A stretch of DNA of 64,000 bases from Diplocarpon mali (lineage: Eukaryota; Ascomycota; Leotiomycetes; Helotiales; Drepanopezizaceae), in assembly GCA_024741835.1 (NCBI GenBank), contig JAENRP010000213.1, positions 1 through 64,000 of the forward strand. The letters are read 5' to 3'. The position numbers and the translations under genes are program-made. Below, one piece after another: positions 1 to 14,607 of the stretch. Below the pieces are notes generated by a model, which was not told the origin of the DNA, did not search any database, and saw only the letters and a program-made list of their open reading frames with translations. The first letter of the stretch is position 1. Each line of letters opens with the position of its first letter.

Positions 1-119
1 TATATAAGAGTTTTTAATAATCAATTTATATAGTTTATAAATAATAATTATAAAGTGATCTTTAAAGCTAAAATCAAAGATAGACTTTATATTATCTTAA
101 AGGTGATATTATAAAAATT

Positions 120-590
120 GACTCTTAGGCCAGACCTATAAGTGGATTCCTTTAAGGAAAGTGCACTTTTTACCTTAATATAATTAAGCGAGGATAAAGA
201 GAATAGATGGACTTTTAAGCTAGGATTGCAAGTGAAATTCGCGAAAATAACTCCTAAGCTAGAGTTATAAGTAGATTATAAGGTATCTTTAAAAATGATT
301 CCTAAGCTAGGATTATAAGTGAATTTAATAGAAATAACTCCTAGGCTAAGACTATAAGTGGATTTTGCAAATTCGCTAATAATAACTCTTAAGCTAGGAT
401 TGTAAGTGAAATTTGTAGAAATAACTCTTAAGCTAAGATTATAAGTAAACTTTGCGAATTCATTAGAAACGACTTCTAAGCTAAGACTATAAGTAGATCT
501 TACTATTTTTAAGAAATCGACTCTTAAGCTAATACTGCAAGTAGATCTTGCAGTTTTATTAAAAACGACTCTTAAGCCAGGCTTATAATT
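120..590. repeat. Tandem array of about ten RIP-decayed palindromic units
   Basis: About ten diverged copies of a motif of the form CTCCTAAGCTAGGAT..AAGT begin near 120, 210, 248, 298, 335, 383, 423, 470, 518 and 567, mostly 36-50 bp apart. Each is a decayed version of the imperfect palindrome seen intact at 15,922 and 26,390. On the minus strand the array stays open from 602 to 276 and repeats a peptide like YNPSLRV. I infer that it is a linker region of a lost retroelement polyprotein, but no flanking domain confirms this. Confidence 0.7.
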
Positions 591-639
591 AAAAAACGGC
601 AAAACCTCGAACTACTATTACTAATCCTTTTTAGCTGCT

Positions 640-3600
640 AATAATAAAGTATTAACTAATAATAGGCTATTAAAGCTATTAGAAGCCGAAAGCCTATTAA
701 GGTATTAGCTAATATATAAAAGATTCGCATATTTAAGACTAAATAAATTAAAGGGCTTATATAAGGTCTTAACTTTAAAATAGAAGATCTAAGTACTAAA
801 GGATCGCTTAGTATACCGAATTTGCAAGCTAATAAAACTTTAAAATCGGACGCAAATTAAGTTTAATTTATAGAAAGATTCGATACTAGTGCTAATATCT
901 ATTAATACTATTAAACTATTTATAACTTTAATTAAAGGAAATAATTGGTTTTCTTAAATAGTAAATAACTCTACTTAATAAATATAGACCATTTGCGCTA
1001 GGATTAAATCTAAGCTTATAAAAAAGCTAGAAACTTAGAAAGTAATAGAAGAACGCTAGACCTAGTTAAAGCTAATAGCTATTAAGTCTAATAACGCATC
1101 AGAGATTAAGGCAAAGCTTAATAAATAGGTAAAATAAAGAGTTTATTATAAACCAATTATAATATATAAAGGTTCTTATTAAAATAGTATCGCTAAGCAA
1201 AGCATTTAGTAAGTAGAGACTAACTATCGCGCTCTATTGTAAAATGCTAACCTACTATTAGAATTCTAAGACCTTACGATTAAAGCAGACGCATACTTAT
1301 AAAATAAAATAAGTAGTAGACTAATAGTTAATAGCACTTAAATATCGCTATATAAGGTATATTTTAGATAGAAATTAAGCTTAAACTATATCTATATCTT
1401 TAAAAGCGTCTGCTACTCCTATATTAGCTCGAAGTCCTAGCCTATAGGTATAAAGAGTAAGAAGCTAATAGACTAAGGTAGAAAGTATATATTTATTAGG
1501 TATATTAAATAGATAATAAAGTAATAAATAATATATGCGCTAAATCTAAGGCGAGTAATCATATTCTTAATAGTTAAGTTTAATAAATCTTAAAATAAGA
1601 AGGAGCTATCTTTAAAGTTCTATATACTTAAAGATTCGCAAGGTATACTAGTTGATAGTAATACTATTAAGCTGAACTAATAACCCCTTTCTCTTAGCTT
1701 AAGTATATTAAGTATACCTACTGATCGATAACCTACTAATCGCCTAAAGGCCGAATAGACTATTCCTATTATCTGCGAACTACTTAAAGTATAGAATAAC
1801 TTTAATATTATTATCCCTTTAATTAAAGTACCTATAGTAAAAGATATTCCTAAAATAGGTATAAGTAATAATAAGCCTTTACTATTAGAAAGCGGTTCTT
1901 TAAATAATAAGCCTATAGAACCTATAGCTGAACCTATGCCTTTAAAGAGGAATAGAGACCTAGAACTAGAAGACACCTTAGACAAACGCGAGTCTAAGCG
2001 TATCTAAGCTATAATAGCGCATAGGATCTATAAGTTCGAACTTTAATAGAGCTTTAATAAAGATAATGCGTTCCTAGCCGCTAGGAGGATAATGAAAATC
2101 TCTCTTCTAAAGATATATAATAAAGCTATTAATAATTTGGAGAATAGAGTAGTATAGAATAAGGTAATCTAAAAGGAGATAAGCTCTCTTATTACAAATA
2201 GTATATAAATAAAGGAACTAATACTAAAGGATATGAACTTAGTATTAATAAAGTGGGTCTTTATAATTAAGATATATATAGATAGGACCCTAGAACGTTA
2301 TAAGGCAAGGCTTATAGCTAGGAGCTTCTCTTAATAGTATAGAAAAGACTACTTTAATACGTTTGCGCTAATAGTTCGCATAGATACCCTTTATATATTT
2401 ATAGTAATAGTAGATGCTAAGGACCTTGAATGCAAATAGTATAATATTAAAAATATATTTATTAAAGCGATTATAAAGGAATGGATTTTTCTCTTTTAAT
2501 CTAATAGTATTCTTATACGCGCTAGCCACTCTCTTTATATACTTTGCAGTATTTATAGGCTTAAACAATTAGCCTATAATTAGAACCTCTTATATAGCTC
2601 TACTCTAATAGAAATAGGATTCGTTTAGAGTCTAGCTAACCCTTATCTATTTACCTATGCTAAGCGTAGAATTAAGTTGCTACTATATATTAATAATATT
2701 ATTATAACTATAAAAATAACCACTTAATTAAATTGGTTCTTTATAACTATTTAAAAACGTTTTAATACTAAGGATCTAAAGGGAATTTATAAGATCCTTA
2801 GCATTTGCATTATAAGGAACCGCTCTACTCGAGAACTCTAGTTAGATTAAGAGTAGTATATTAAGAAGATCTTAAACCGAATAGGACTTTCTACTTATGC
2901 TTCCAACTTTAAGCTAAAGCGTACTCTAATTAAAGGAAAGTATAATAAGTTAGAGCTTACTAATAAAAATAAGTAAAAAGGAGATCTAAAGAAGTACTAA
3001 TAAGATATTAAAGCAATTATATATACTATAGTATATATAAGATCAGATATTGCCTTTATTACTAAGCAACTTAGTCAGAACTTAAAGGATCTGATGATTT
3101 AATATAAGAATATAGTTAAGCGACTTAAAAGGTACCTTCGATCGATAATTATATAAAAGGTAAGATACAGACTAACGAAATATATAAGTATAAAGCTTAA
3201 AGTATATACTGATTCCGATTAAGCAAATATAAAAGGTTGGAAAAGTATATTTAAAAGTATAGTAGTACTATATAATAGACCTATATTATAAGAAAGTAGA
3301 AAGTAGAAATCAATAGCTATTGCAAGCACTAAGGCCGAATATATATTAATATTATCAAATTATAAGCAAGGATTATAGATCGCCTAAGTTTTAAAAGATA
3401 TAGGTTTCGCTAAGTATATTAAATAAGATAGGAACTATATTAATATTTAAATAGATAATATAAAGGCGATTGCACTTATAAAGAATCCATACTTATATAA
3501 GCGATCGAAATATATTAATATTACCTATTACTTTATCTATAACCTTATTATAAAGAATAAGTTATTAATCACTTATATCTTAACCGATCGAATAGTAGCA

Positions 3601-3690
3601 AATGGATTTATAAAGCTACTAAAGATAGTTATAAAGTTCAAAGCGTTTAAAGATATACTAAGGTTGCAAAAGATAGTAGGGGCTTAGCAG
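640..3690 (+). mobile_element. Ty1/Copia retrotransposon fragment, RIP-inactivated
   Basis: In plus-strand frames interrupted by many TAG/TAA codons, the order integrase, RT, RNase H is readable. Integrase C-terminal-like sequence lies at about 850-1,900. RT lies at about 2,150-3,100, with KWVF-like and YKARL(I/V)A-like motifs. RNase H lies at about 3,180-3,660, with a Copia-like D-N-x-K-A-I segment followed by a decayed SKHI-type motif. This order is diagnostic of Ty1/Copia. The stops fall where Gln or Trp are expected, as RIP (CpA to TpA on either strand) would produce. I could not place LTRs. The three palindrome copies just downstream (3,707-3,860) may belong to its 3' end. Confidence 0.75.
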
Positions 3691-3706
3691 GCTTAAGGAT
3701 AACTCC

Positions 3707-3860
3707 TAGGCCCGCCTTATAAGTTAGGTCATATAGTCTTATAAAGGAAAGTTTTTTTAGATTAACTCCTAAGCCTAAATTGCGAGTTAAGTTATATAGT
3801 CTTATAAAGGAACGCTTTTAGGAAAATTAACTCCTGGTCCCGCCTTGCGAGTAGAGTTTG
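3707..3860. repeat. Three tandem palindrome-containing units of about 60 bp
   Basis: Three copies of a unit that starts AACTCCTAGGCCCGCCTT and continues through AGTTATATAGTCTTATAAAGG begin at about 3,709, 3,771 and 3,829. The core is a variant of the dispersed palindrome (central CCCGCC instead of CCAGGCC). They mark the join between the plus-strand Copia fragment on the left and the minus-strand element on the right. Confidence 0.7.
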
Positions 3861-6800
3861 GTGATTTTAATAGAGGTTATTATTAATTAATTATTTTTAA
3901 TTTAAAAAGATACCTAAGAGTTGGATTAGCGCAAAAGGATAGTTGTTATTTTTCTAACTATAGGTCAATTAGAGTAAGGTCTAAGTAAGGGTATTAAGAT
4001 AGGTGATATAGCTATTACTCTAATATATTATTATATGACCCTATTGCTTAATTAGTAGGATATTAATACGTATATAGCTATAGGGAAGAAAGGGGTAACC
4101 TTCCTTCCTTAACTCTTACTAATATATCGACTATCGACCTCTAGAAGTTTCCGTTACCTACTGCGCCGACTTACTTAAGCTTAATATAATTGCTACTTTG
4201 CCATAACCTCCTTCTTAAGTACTACTCGAATGATAAAAAAATGCAAGTACGCGTAGGTAAGTAAGAAAAGATAAAAGAAAGTAGTAATAGCAAGTATAGG
4301 AATATATCTTATAGTAAAATAAAATAAAAAAATTGCCAATAGCGCGCAATTAAAAATCCGATATTATTAATTTAGTACCTTTTTAGGTCTAGTTATGCCT
4401 TGATAGGCCTTTGTACCTATCCCTCCTTTTTAATAGTTATCGAATTAGTATCTACTAGTTGCTAAAGGGCCTGATTTAGATTGGCTTTTATTATAGTATC
4501 GGCGGGGTTGCTAATACTATCGATCTAACGTATCTCTATAAGCTCCTTATTCTTATACGATTATCGAATAGCTATTATATCGATTATTAATTGCTTCTCC
4601 TTTATAGTGCCTAATTTAATAATACACTTATATAAGGAGAGGGAATCTATATATATAATAGTAGGGAGGCGGGGTAGACTTAGCTTAGCTATTACTATAT
4701 CGATTGTTATAGCTATAGAAACTAGCATATTAATACCCGCTACTATAGTATATAATTCGGAGGCTAGTATAGCTCTTATTACTCTCTTATACTTCGTCGA
4801 GCTATAGTGTAGAATATTGCCTTTTAAAGTAAACTGCGATTCTCCTTCCTCTTTAATAGCTAGTACAATAATATAGCCGATCTATAAGCTTAAATCCTTA
4901 TTATTAGTAAAAGATCCATTAATAAATGCAAATAGCTTAGCGTTTTATAAATTGATAGTAAGGTAGGTCAAGCCTCTTTCAAGGTTATTTCGAATCTATT
5001 TAAATTGCTTATTCAAATTCTCTGCATCTTAAACTATCGGATCCTAGTATTAGACTATAGCTAACAAATCAAAGGAAGCTTTTAATTAGTAGATCGTAGC
5101 TAAATAAGCTCCCCTTACTCTTTACTCTAGGTATTATTACTTATAGCCCTCTTAAGAAGTATCGACTAATTCCAGCCTTTAGCCTTAGCCCTTTTATCGC
5201 ATATATACTATATCCCCTTCCTAGGAAATAATACACCTATTAAAAGCTAGTGATTTAATGCTTAATAGGTATTATATTAGCTTTATAAGGAATCCTACCC
5301 TTATAATCTCATCCTCCTCCTTTTTCAAGAAGTCTACTTCTCCGAGTATTAAAGTATTATCCATTTGTATTCCTACTATACCGAAAAAGGGAAAAGTGCT
5401 TAAGGTTAATAATAGATAAAGGTTATAAGTTGAATTGGTTATACCGAGATTACTGCAATAGTACTTATAGTAAGTGCTAAACTAGTGATTTCCTAATTCA
5501 GGAATGCTATAGAGCGGCAGCACTACTTTAAAGACTATACCTATAGGGAATAGCTTAGCGATATCTCTTAAAGGAAATATAAATATATTGCATAGTAGCT
5601 TTAAAGCTGCCTAAGTATATACTTATATAATATCCTATAGGCTGAGAATGCCCTTCTTGCCCTATTCTTTAAAGTATTCTTAGATTAATACTAAAAGTAA
5701 TACTAAAAAGCGTTAGCTTACTTATTAAATAGTTAGGGATTAAGTGATTATACCTTCCTCCTTCTTACTAGTGTCGTTCTAGGCCTATATAATTAGGCGT
5801 GATTTCTCAAATAGGTAATCTATCTCCTTCCCCTTTATCTTATCAACTATTCTTAATTTAAAGATCCTCTTACCTTTTACTGCAGGGTCATTTTTATTTA
5901 TTAGTATAAATACCCCCCTATTTATCAGCCTTTAGTATTCCTTTAGGCGAGATTGCTAAAAAGGGCGCCTAAGAGTGGTAATCTTGCCTTTTGCCTATAG
6001 CTTCTGCGATAGTTCCTTATCCTTATTCTCCTTTTTTATTAAGAATACCTTTGATTTAGCTATATATAGCTTATCATCTGCTTTAAAGGATATCTATATC
6101 TTAGTATTATAATTGTTATTAATTGTAAAAAGGCTAGAAATAGGCTTAATAAAAGGAACCTCTACTTTTAGCAATTACTTGCAGCTATTAAGTTGCGGCT
6201 TAACTAAGCGAGAGGGCTCTACTTCTTTATTAACATCGATTGCATTCTACTCCCTTTCGATAGTTATTCGCTCCTTAAGTTTAGTTCCTCTAGTTTCCTT
6301 AGTTTCCTTTAGGCAGTTTTCTTTATTATCGATTTTAAATGGACGTATGCTTATCGATCTAAAGTGCCTTATTTTGCTACCGATATTAATTATATAGGTT
6401 TCGTTCTCTAAGCCTAGGAACTCAAATAGGCCTATCCATCCTCCCTTCTCTTAATATACTAATACTAGGTCTTTTAGCCTTAAATCGTAGATATAAGTAG
6501 TTCTAAGGCCATTCCTTATATCTAAAGCGTTATTAACCTTGCGAGTAGTATAGATCTTCTTAACTTCCTTTATAGCCTTCTTAATTATTACTACCTTCTA
6601 TTCTACTAATAGATTTAATAGATCCAGTTTAATCAGCCTTAGATATGCCCTAAAAATAAGCAAAGTAAGAATCATCCTATTAGACCCTGCTATATTATTA
6701 ACTGCTTTAACGGCCATTTACAGCCTCTTATCGTCGCTCAATCGGGGGTATTTAGCCGTCATTATCTTAAAGGCATATCTCAAAGGGCGATAATACCGTT

Positions 6801-9667
6801 CGACCTTACTAATAGAGTGGTACGCCTTTATAAGAACCAACTTAAGGGTTGTTTCTATAGATCTTAAAGAGCTTTTGAACTCTGCTAAGTTAAAGTTAGT
6901 GCTATAGTCGTATACTATAAAATTAAAAGGTCTAATATACGTATCTAGCTAAGCCAATTTAAGGGCTTAAAATACTGCATCGGCCGAATGTGCTCTTATT
7001 CCCTTTTATAAGAACCTTGCGGCTCTAAATCCTATTACTTTATTAATTATATAAAGGGCGTTCCTTCTACCGAACTAAGTAATATCAATATATATAGTAT
7101 AATTAAAGTCGATATTATCTTATAGCTTGAATTAGAATCTATAAAGGGCATTAGCATAGAGTTGGCAGTATTAGCATATTTCCTTTACTCTTGCTATAAT
7201 GCTAGAGTCTATATTATAACCGGCCTAGTTCAAAAGGTATTTAAGGCGTTTTACTAAAGGATATTCGAATCTTTTATATAGCCTTCAGATCTCTATTTCT
7301 ATTAAGTAGCATATATTAATTATACCCTTTAAAGTTATTAGAAGTTGCTCTATTATATTAAGTAAGAGCTATAAGTGCCTATGTTTTCTAATAATTAAGT
7401 GTTTCTCCTTACCGATTATAAGCAAATTGCGCAGATTGTTATATTTAGCTCCTATTTTATCGAGTTATTATAAGTAAACTAAAAACGGTATATCTGCCTT
7501 TATAATTAAGAACTCTATAGGGCTTGCCGGTATTTGAATAGTTGTCTTGCTAATTGCATTTCGCGAACCTGCCCTAAAGGTAATTTTATGCTTTTTAGTA
7601 TTAAGTAGAGCTAGAACTGCATCTTATATATTTTATAAGGCTTTAAATTAGTTAATTCCTCTTATATTTTTATTTAAGGCGCCTATATTAATTAAGAATC
7701 CTTAGAAGAACTGATCTATCCACTAGGTTATAAATACCTTAGGGTCCGTTTATATAGGTTTATTAACCCTTATTATTAAGAGGTATTTAGCCTTTTGCTT
7801 TTCGAGCTAGTTAAGCATAGTTCTCAAGTTATATTCCTAATTAGAAGCTAGGAATACTATAGTAAAGTTAATATCACTATCCTTAGGGTTACTATTTGCT
7901 TAGTCCTCCTCTTTTAAAGACGTTTCCTATTTATCTTTATTAGTCCTATTGCCTTTCGAATATGCTCTATTATCTTCTTAAGCTAAGTATGCCTTATATA
8001 TTTTGTCTATTAGCTTATAGCCTTCGGTTCGTCGGCTTACTATATAGCAAGACTTCTAAGCGGCTCTTTCTTCTTCTAAGTGCTTACTACTATAGCAGTC
8101 CTTTTTCTAATATATAATATACCTTATATAGCTTAGTTTTAATTAAAAGGTTATTCCTCTCTTATTACCTTAGGTAAACTTCATCTTTCTATTCGAAAAG
8201 TGCGCTATAGATTACCCTTACTCTTCGGCCAAATAATATTAGGATTTATTAGTAGCTAAACTAGGGTACTAGGATCTAGATGGTCTATCTTAGGCAACTA
8301 CTCTTACGTAAGCTTATAAGCTATCTAATAGAGCTAGGAACGTCGCTAATAGCTTAAAAAGTGCTATTTAAAATAGCCGATTCCTAGAAACACCTTATAT
8401 AAGTCTATCTTTAATAGATCGATCGTTCCTTATACTAGTATATAGGCCTAATTATAGGTTTTATAGCTCCTTAGTATAGTTCTTAAGTTGGGTTAGGATT
8501 GGTTTCCCCCTTTAGTAGTCCTCTTATTAGAATAGGTTAAATATCAGCCGAAACCACCTTCTTAAGAATCTACTACTTCTCTCTTCGGTCTTATAATTAG
8601 CCCAAATGGCCTTTACTAAGTTAGCAAACTTAAAGTTCTTATTTTATAAGTACTAATAGTAGTAGGTTAAGGCTAAGTCTTAGAGTATAAAAGGAAACAC
8701 TTTATATTATATACTCTAGTCTATAAAGGCCCTTTGGTATAAATCGGCAAATATATAAAGCTTCTTATTAAGGTGATCTTTACCGCTTAAGTACTAAGTT
8801 TCCTTAGTATATATCTTACTTAGATTTATAAGAGTTTTAGCCTAATCTAAAGTCAAAGGTTCTATAATATACTAAGATAGTTAAGCGTTGCTTTAGTTTA
8901 GGTCTAAAAGCGCTCTTAAATCCCTTCTTATAGCAAAGGGTAGTAATAATCTATCTCTTAATTAAATCAGCGGCATTAGTATCGGATTTAAGATCTCTAA
9001 GTATTATATAACTAAGGTTTATCCTAATTAGAGTTAATAAGGTATTCTTTTAAAGTTATATTATTCGGTTATTTATCTTAAAGTATCCGCTTTATATAAG
9101 TTATCTTATAAAGTATTATTATTATATCTAAGGTATCCTTGCTAAAGCGAGTCTTAGCGTAGTATCTCCTATTCAGCTATAGTAACCTTCTGAGCGGGTA
9201 GCTTACTTATTCGCATAGATTCGGCAAATTCTAAAGTAAACCTTATTCTATATCTTAAAGATTATACTACAACCGAGTTTAATACTTCTTAAGTTTATAA
9301 TTTAAGCTGATCTTCTAACCACTTATTCCCTTCTTAATATATTATATTAAAAAGTACCTAGCCGATCGAAACGCCCTTCTTACGCTAAACGTATACTCTA
9401 TAGTACTAAAGGTCGTCCCTTAGGCGTTATCGAATATCCTTATCTAGCAATTTAAAGTCGCTAACTATCTAATCTTAGAACTCCTTTTAAAAGTCCTTAG
9501 TAAGGTATAACCCTCTCCTTTTGCTATCTTATAATATCTTTCGAAAGTTCTTTATATATAGGTCTTTTAGTCTAAGGGCCTCTTCGCTAGGTTGATCTTC
9601 TTAAGGTCTTATATTCCTTTTAAAGTCCGTTAGTATCTAGGGTTGCCTTAGATTAAGTAGCATTAAT

Positions 9668-9801
9668 TGTTAGAAATATACAAGGTACGGAGATTACCGC
9701 ACGGAACGGAGGCTAAGGCTTAGTAAGCCTACGTAAGCCTACCTTGTATATATACTACTTCAGCTCTCTAGAATTAGAATCTACACCTTTCGATTCTGTC
9801 A
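9668..9801 (+). repeat. 5' LTR of the 9,668-14,741 Copia
   Basis: A 134-bp LTR from TGTTAGAAATATA to CGATTCTGTCA, preceded by the target duplicate TTAAT. The sequence just after it, beginning TAGTAGCAATTCC, is the place for a primer-binding site; its tRNA partner is not clear after RIP. Confidence 0.95.
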
Positions 9802-9974
9802 TAGTAGCAATTCCTAGAATCGATTAACTTAATCAATCTCTTCAATTTTGAACCTGCTTCTTAGCAAAACACAATTACACAATACCTCTTTATATACCCC
9901 TATATATATACACCTTCTTCCCCTTTTTACCCCTATTTCTCACCCCTTTTTTCAATAACCCCAACTTAATAAAA

Positions 9975-12900
9975 AAAAAAAAAATAACTAAGAAGACCAC
10001 TAAGAATAACAACGCTAAGATCAAGCTCAATTGGTCTAACTACTAGGAATGGGAACCAGCTACTATTCAAAACTTAGCTATAAATGGCTATCTCTAATAG
10101 GCTATCGGCCCTATTCTTTTAAAATCTGCTAAATCTGAAGGTAAATAGGAGAAGAAGAACTAGGAGGCTATAGCTACTATAGCTAAAGGCCTTACCCCTA
10201 GCTTTAATAGAAAGTATCGCACCTAGATTATAATCGACGACGCTTACGCTCTTTGGAATGCTTTTAAAGAAGGAGAGAGCAAACTTATTAAGAACTCTAA
10301 GACTTATATGAACTTAATCAAATAGTTTAATAAGGCCAAGTATATTCCCTACTCTAAGTCGTTTAATGACTATGTCCTACGACTTGAGAGTATTTAAGCT
10401 CTCCTCTAAAGTTATAGCAACCCTCCTAACGATACTTAAATGAAAAAGCAATTGCTTAATAGTCTCCTAATAGTTGGAATATAGAGTTTAATCATAATCA
10501 ACTTTAAAACTTCTCCTATAACCTTATAAGAGATAATTATTGCTATTTAAGAGTATAAAGTGATATATAAATAAGAGCTAAAGGTGGCGCCTATAGCTAC
10601 GCAGATAGCTGCGTTGATCGCTAAGGCCTACCTCGCAGGAGGAGGAGGCCGCGGCAGAGGCAGAGACAGGGGCAGAGGCAGATACAGAGGCAGAGGTAAT
10701 AGAGGAAGAGGAGGAATATAATAAGGAGGAATACAAAAGGGAGAAAGAGGAGGAAAGTGTTATAATTGCAGTAAATCTGGCCATTAGAAAGCAGAGTATT
10801 GGTCGAAGAAGAGAGGAGGAGATAAAGCCAGAGTTTAAATAGCTAAAGATAATATAACCTTATCTATCTACTCTTATTTTTTAAAACGTAAAGTTGCTTT
10901 GATAATAGAAGCTATTAAGATAGCTTTAAGCTTAAAGATAGATCAGCCTTCTTAGAAAGTAGACTCTGGCGCTATAAGACACTTCTTTAATATATAGAAC
11001 GATTTTATTAAAATTAGGAAGTAGAATAACCTAAAGCAAGTTAGAATAGCAAACGGCGCGCTCTTAAAAGCAATTGGCTATAAAGACTATATTATTAATG
11101 ATAAATTGACACTATATAACGTATAGTACGTTCTATTATTTGGTAATATTCGATTTATATTAGTCTTAAAGCTCGGCGACAATAATATTACTATAATCTT
11201 TAGTAAAGAAGAGGCAAAAGGGTATTGAAGCGACGATATAGTATTTACTATACTATAGCTTAATAGATTATTTACTTTATCTCGATCGCATACTACTATT
11301 GCAACTAAAGCAGATGAAAAGGCTATAAACCTTAGCCTTATATAACCTCTAGAACTAATTAATATAGAGACAATACTGCAAAACTTGAATAAAACGGATT
11401 CAGAGCTCCTCTATAAGATACTAGGTCACTTTAATTATACTGAGCTAAAGAAGCTAATCGACGACAACTATAGCCTGAATATAAAAGTACGAATCGCTCT
11501 TAAAGGAGAGAGAAACTGCAAAAGCTGCTTAGCAGGCAGAATAAAGGAGTAATTCAATAAGAAAACAGATATAAGAATAGATAAGATCTATAGAAGACTC
11601 TACGCCGATATATTAAAAATACTACTGCTATTAATTAAAGGGTATTGCTACTTCCTATTAATAGTAAATGATGCCTGCAGATGCTATTAGATAAGGCTAT
11701 TAAAGAATAAGAGCGCCGATAAGATACAGCTAAAAATCAAAGACTTAAAGAAGCAACTAGAGATAGAGAACTCTACGTTAATAGTATACTAGAGGTCTGA
11801 TAATAGTATAGGAGAGTTTGGAGGCAGATTCTTACTATAGCTATTAAAAGGAGGTATGACCTTAGAACCTTTACCTACTTATAAGCATAGTTTAAATAGC
11901 GTCGTCGAACGTTAGATATACGAAATTATGAAAATAGCTCGCTCTTGTATATATAATACTAAGATGAATAGCTATATATGGTACTACGCTATAGAGTAGG
12001 CCTATAGGCTAAAGAATAGGAGGCCTACGAAGGCTCTACCTTTTGGAGAGCTAAAAGGCCTAACTCTATTAGAGGCATACTCAGAATGTACTAAAGATCT
12101 TTCAAAAATCAGAGTATTTAGGTCTAAGGCGTTCCTATTAAATAATAGAGGAAATAGCTTAGGTAAGTTCGAGTTAAGAACTATAATAGGAGCTTAGATA
12201 CTTGTAGGTATAATAAGCTCGAAGACGTATAAGCTATTAAACGTTGAGACTTTAAAAGAACTAATATCTGCTAATGTTAAATTTGATAAATACTTAATAT
12301 ATAACGTAAGAGAAGTACAACTATAGGAAAGACCTCAGAATAAGAGGCTAGTATATGGTACTATAAGCTTAATAAGACCTATAAGGCCAGTAGATATTAC
12401 TAAAAGACCTTTTGTAAGAGTTATAGAGAGGCTAGTATATGAAACTGAGAGAGTATATGGTATTAAAAGACCTGTAATATTAGAGTCGTTAGAAAATAGG
12501 CAAATCTATAGCAATAAAGCTAAAGTAAGAGGTACTAAACCTCAAAGGGTAATAGAAAATATTCTTAAAGTATCTGATTAACGCGTTCTAAAGCAAATAG
12601 AGACTCCTACCTTACGGTATGGTAAGAAGCTGAAGCTAAAACGAGTATTTAGCGAGATTAATACTTAAGAGAGTATATTAATCTCTATAGGAAATCAATC
12701 AACTATTCTTATAGAGGTAATATTAGTATATGACGCGCTAAGTTAGAATCTAAAAGAATAGAAAGAAGCAATACTTAATGAATTCGAAGCTATAAAATCA
12801 GTAGGAACCTTTAAAATAATATTAGGTAAACCTCCTATTAAGAGAAAGCTGATAAAATCGAGATTAGTTCTACGAAATAAGATTATAAATGGAGTATTAG

Positions 12901-14300
12901 TAAGAAGGAAAGCTCGAATCGTATTAAAAGGCTATAAGCAATAGTATAAGGTAGATTACTTCGATACTTTTGCTAGCGTTATTAGGTATATAACTCTACG
13001 AGTTCTACTCGCCTTTATAGCCTTGAGAGACTTAGAAATCGAGCAAATCGATATTGATATAGCCTTCTTAAACGCGTACTTAGCTAAAGACGTATATATA
13101 GTACTATTAGACGATGAATGCGACCTATTTTATAAATTATACCCTCAACTTTGCGGAAAACAAGCCTATATTAAGCTTCTTAGGTTATTATACAGCTTAA
13201 AATAAGCACCTTGAGAATAGTGACTATTAGTCAAAGATGAAATAAAGAAGGCTGGCCTACGAAGCGCTAAAGCAGATCCAAATCTATTTATATAGGAAAA
13301 TCAAGCTAATAATATAACTATATATGTATTAGTCTTTATAGATAATATACTAATTATTGGAAAATAATAAGATTGCGATTACTTTAAAAAAGAAGATTTT
13401 TAATACTTAGAAAGGAAAAGACCTAAGGCCAATTAGCACCTTTATTAGAATATAAGTTAAACGAGATCGCAAGGCTAGAACGCTACGAATCTACCAAATA
13501 GACTATATTAAGAAGATTCTTAATAGATTTAGAATGGCTAATTGCAAAGGGAATAACCTCCTAGCCTTAGCTAGTATAGTATTAAGGAAATTAGGTATAG
13601 ATAAAGCTTATACTAATAAGCTACTATAACTTGATAATATCTTACTTTACTAGCAGATTATAAGAAGCGTTATATACCCCTTGAACCTTATAAGGCCAGA
13701 TATCTCTTATATTATCGGCCAATTGGTATAGCATATAGCAACCCCTTTATAAGATCACCTCTAAGCTATAAAACCCCTTTTATAATACTTATAAAAGACC
13801 GCCGAAGATGGAATTACATATGGAAAAAGCAAACTAAATCAATTCGACGCTTATATAGATACCACTTAGGCTACTGAGAACGATAGGAAGTCATTCTAAG
13901 GCTGGCTTATTAAGTATAATAGAGGAGTTATTAGCTAGGCTGCGAATAGGCAAAAATCTACTTCTCTAAGTAGTGAACAAGCCGAGATAATGGCGGCTTC
14001 CGACGGCTCAAGAGAGGTAGCTTAAATGCTAAAGCTATTCGCCGACCTTAATATACAACTCGATCGATTACCTTATTTATGGCTCGATAATAAAGGAGCG
14101 AGATCTCTTACTAAAGAATGAAAATTTTCAACTAAATCGAAGCATATCGACGTTCGACACTTTTATATAAGAGACAATATAGTAGCTAAAGGCAAGATAA
14201 TAGTAGCTTATATACTCGGAAACGATAATATGGCAGATTCCCTTACAAAAGCTCTGCCAGGACCCGCTTTCGAGAAATACAAGGGTTATATAGGCCTATT
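9975..14300 (+). pseudogene. Gag-Pol polyprotein relic of the 5-kb Copia
   Basis: Gag-like sequence spans about 9,975-10,860. It ends in a basic Arg-Gly-rich stretch (10,640-10,720) and a CCHC zinc knuckle at about 10,756-10,800, where the last Cys reads as Tyr. Protease shows VDSGAIRHF near 10,965. Integrase runs from about 11,400 to 12,200. RT covers about 12,770-13,400, with an intact IDIAFLNAYL block near 13,050 and FIDNIL at the catalytic position near 13,335. RNase H covers about 13,830-14,290, with YIDTTQAT-like and HIDVRHFYIRD-like motifs. More than ten TAG/TAA stops at expected Gln/Trp sites make it non-coding. The only sizeable open piece is 60 residues of RT (13,023-13,205). Confidence 0.9.
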
Positions 14301-14607
14301 AGAGCGAAAATCGATAAAAGAAGGCTATATAAAGGGAGGAAACCTATAGGAAAGCTATATACAAGGAGGAAATCTATAATACAACTATATAAAAGGGTGA
14401 AAAGCTATAATATAGCTAAGTCAGAGGTACTCTTATACTATAACGCACGTTTTGATACTACGGGGCGGCTGAACTCCATATAAGGGAGACGTAGGCACCA
14501 TATACTAGAGAGTATATTATAGGAGTTAATAAGGCCTAGACTATATAAAAAAAAAAAAATGTGGGACTCTTTACTCTAAGTTCTATAGAGCTTTGTAGTA
14601 GGGGGCA

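Noticed and set aside
120..590. CRISPR-like regular repeats
   Set aside because: Spacing is irregular, spacers are related to each other, and the context is a eukaryotic retroelement block.
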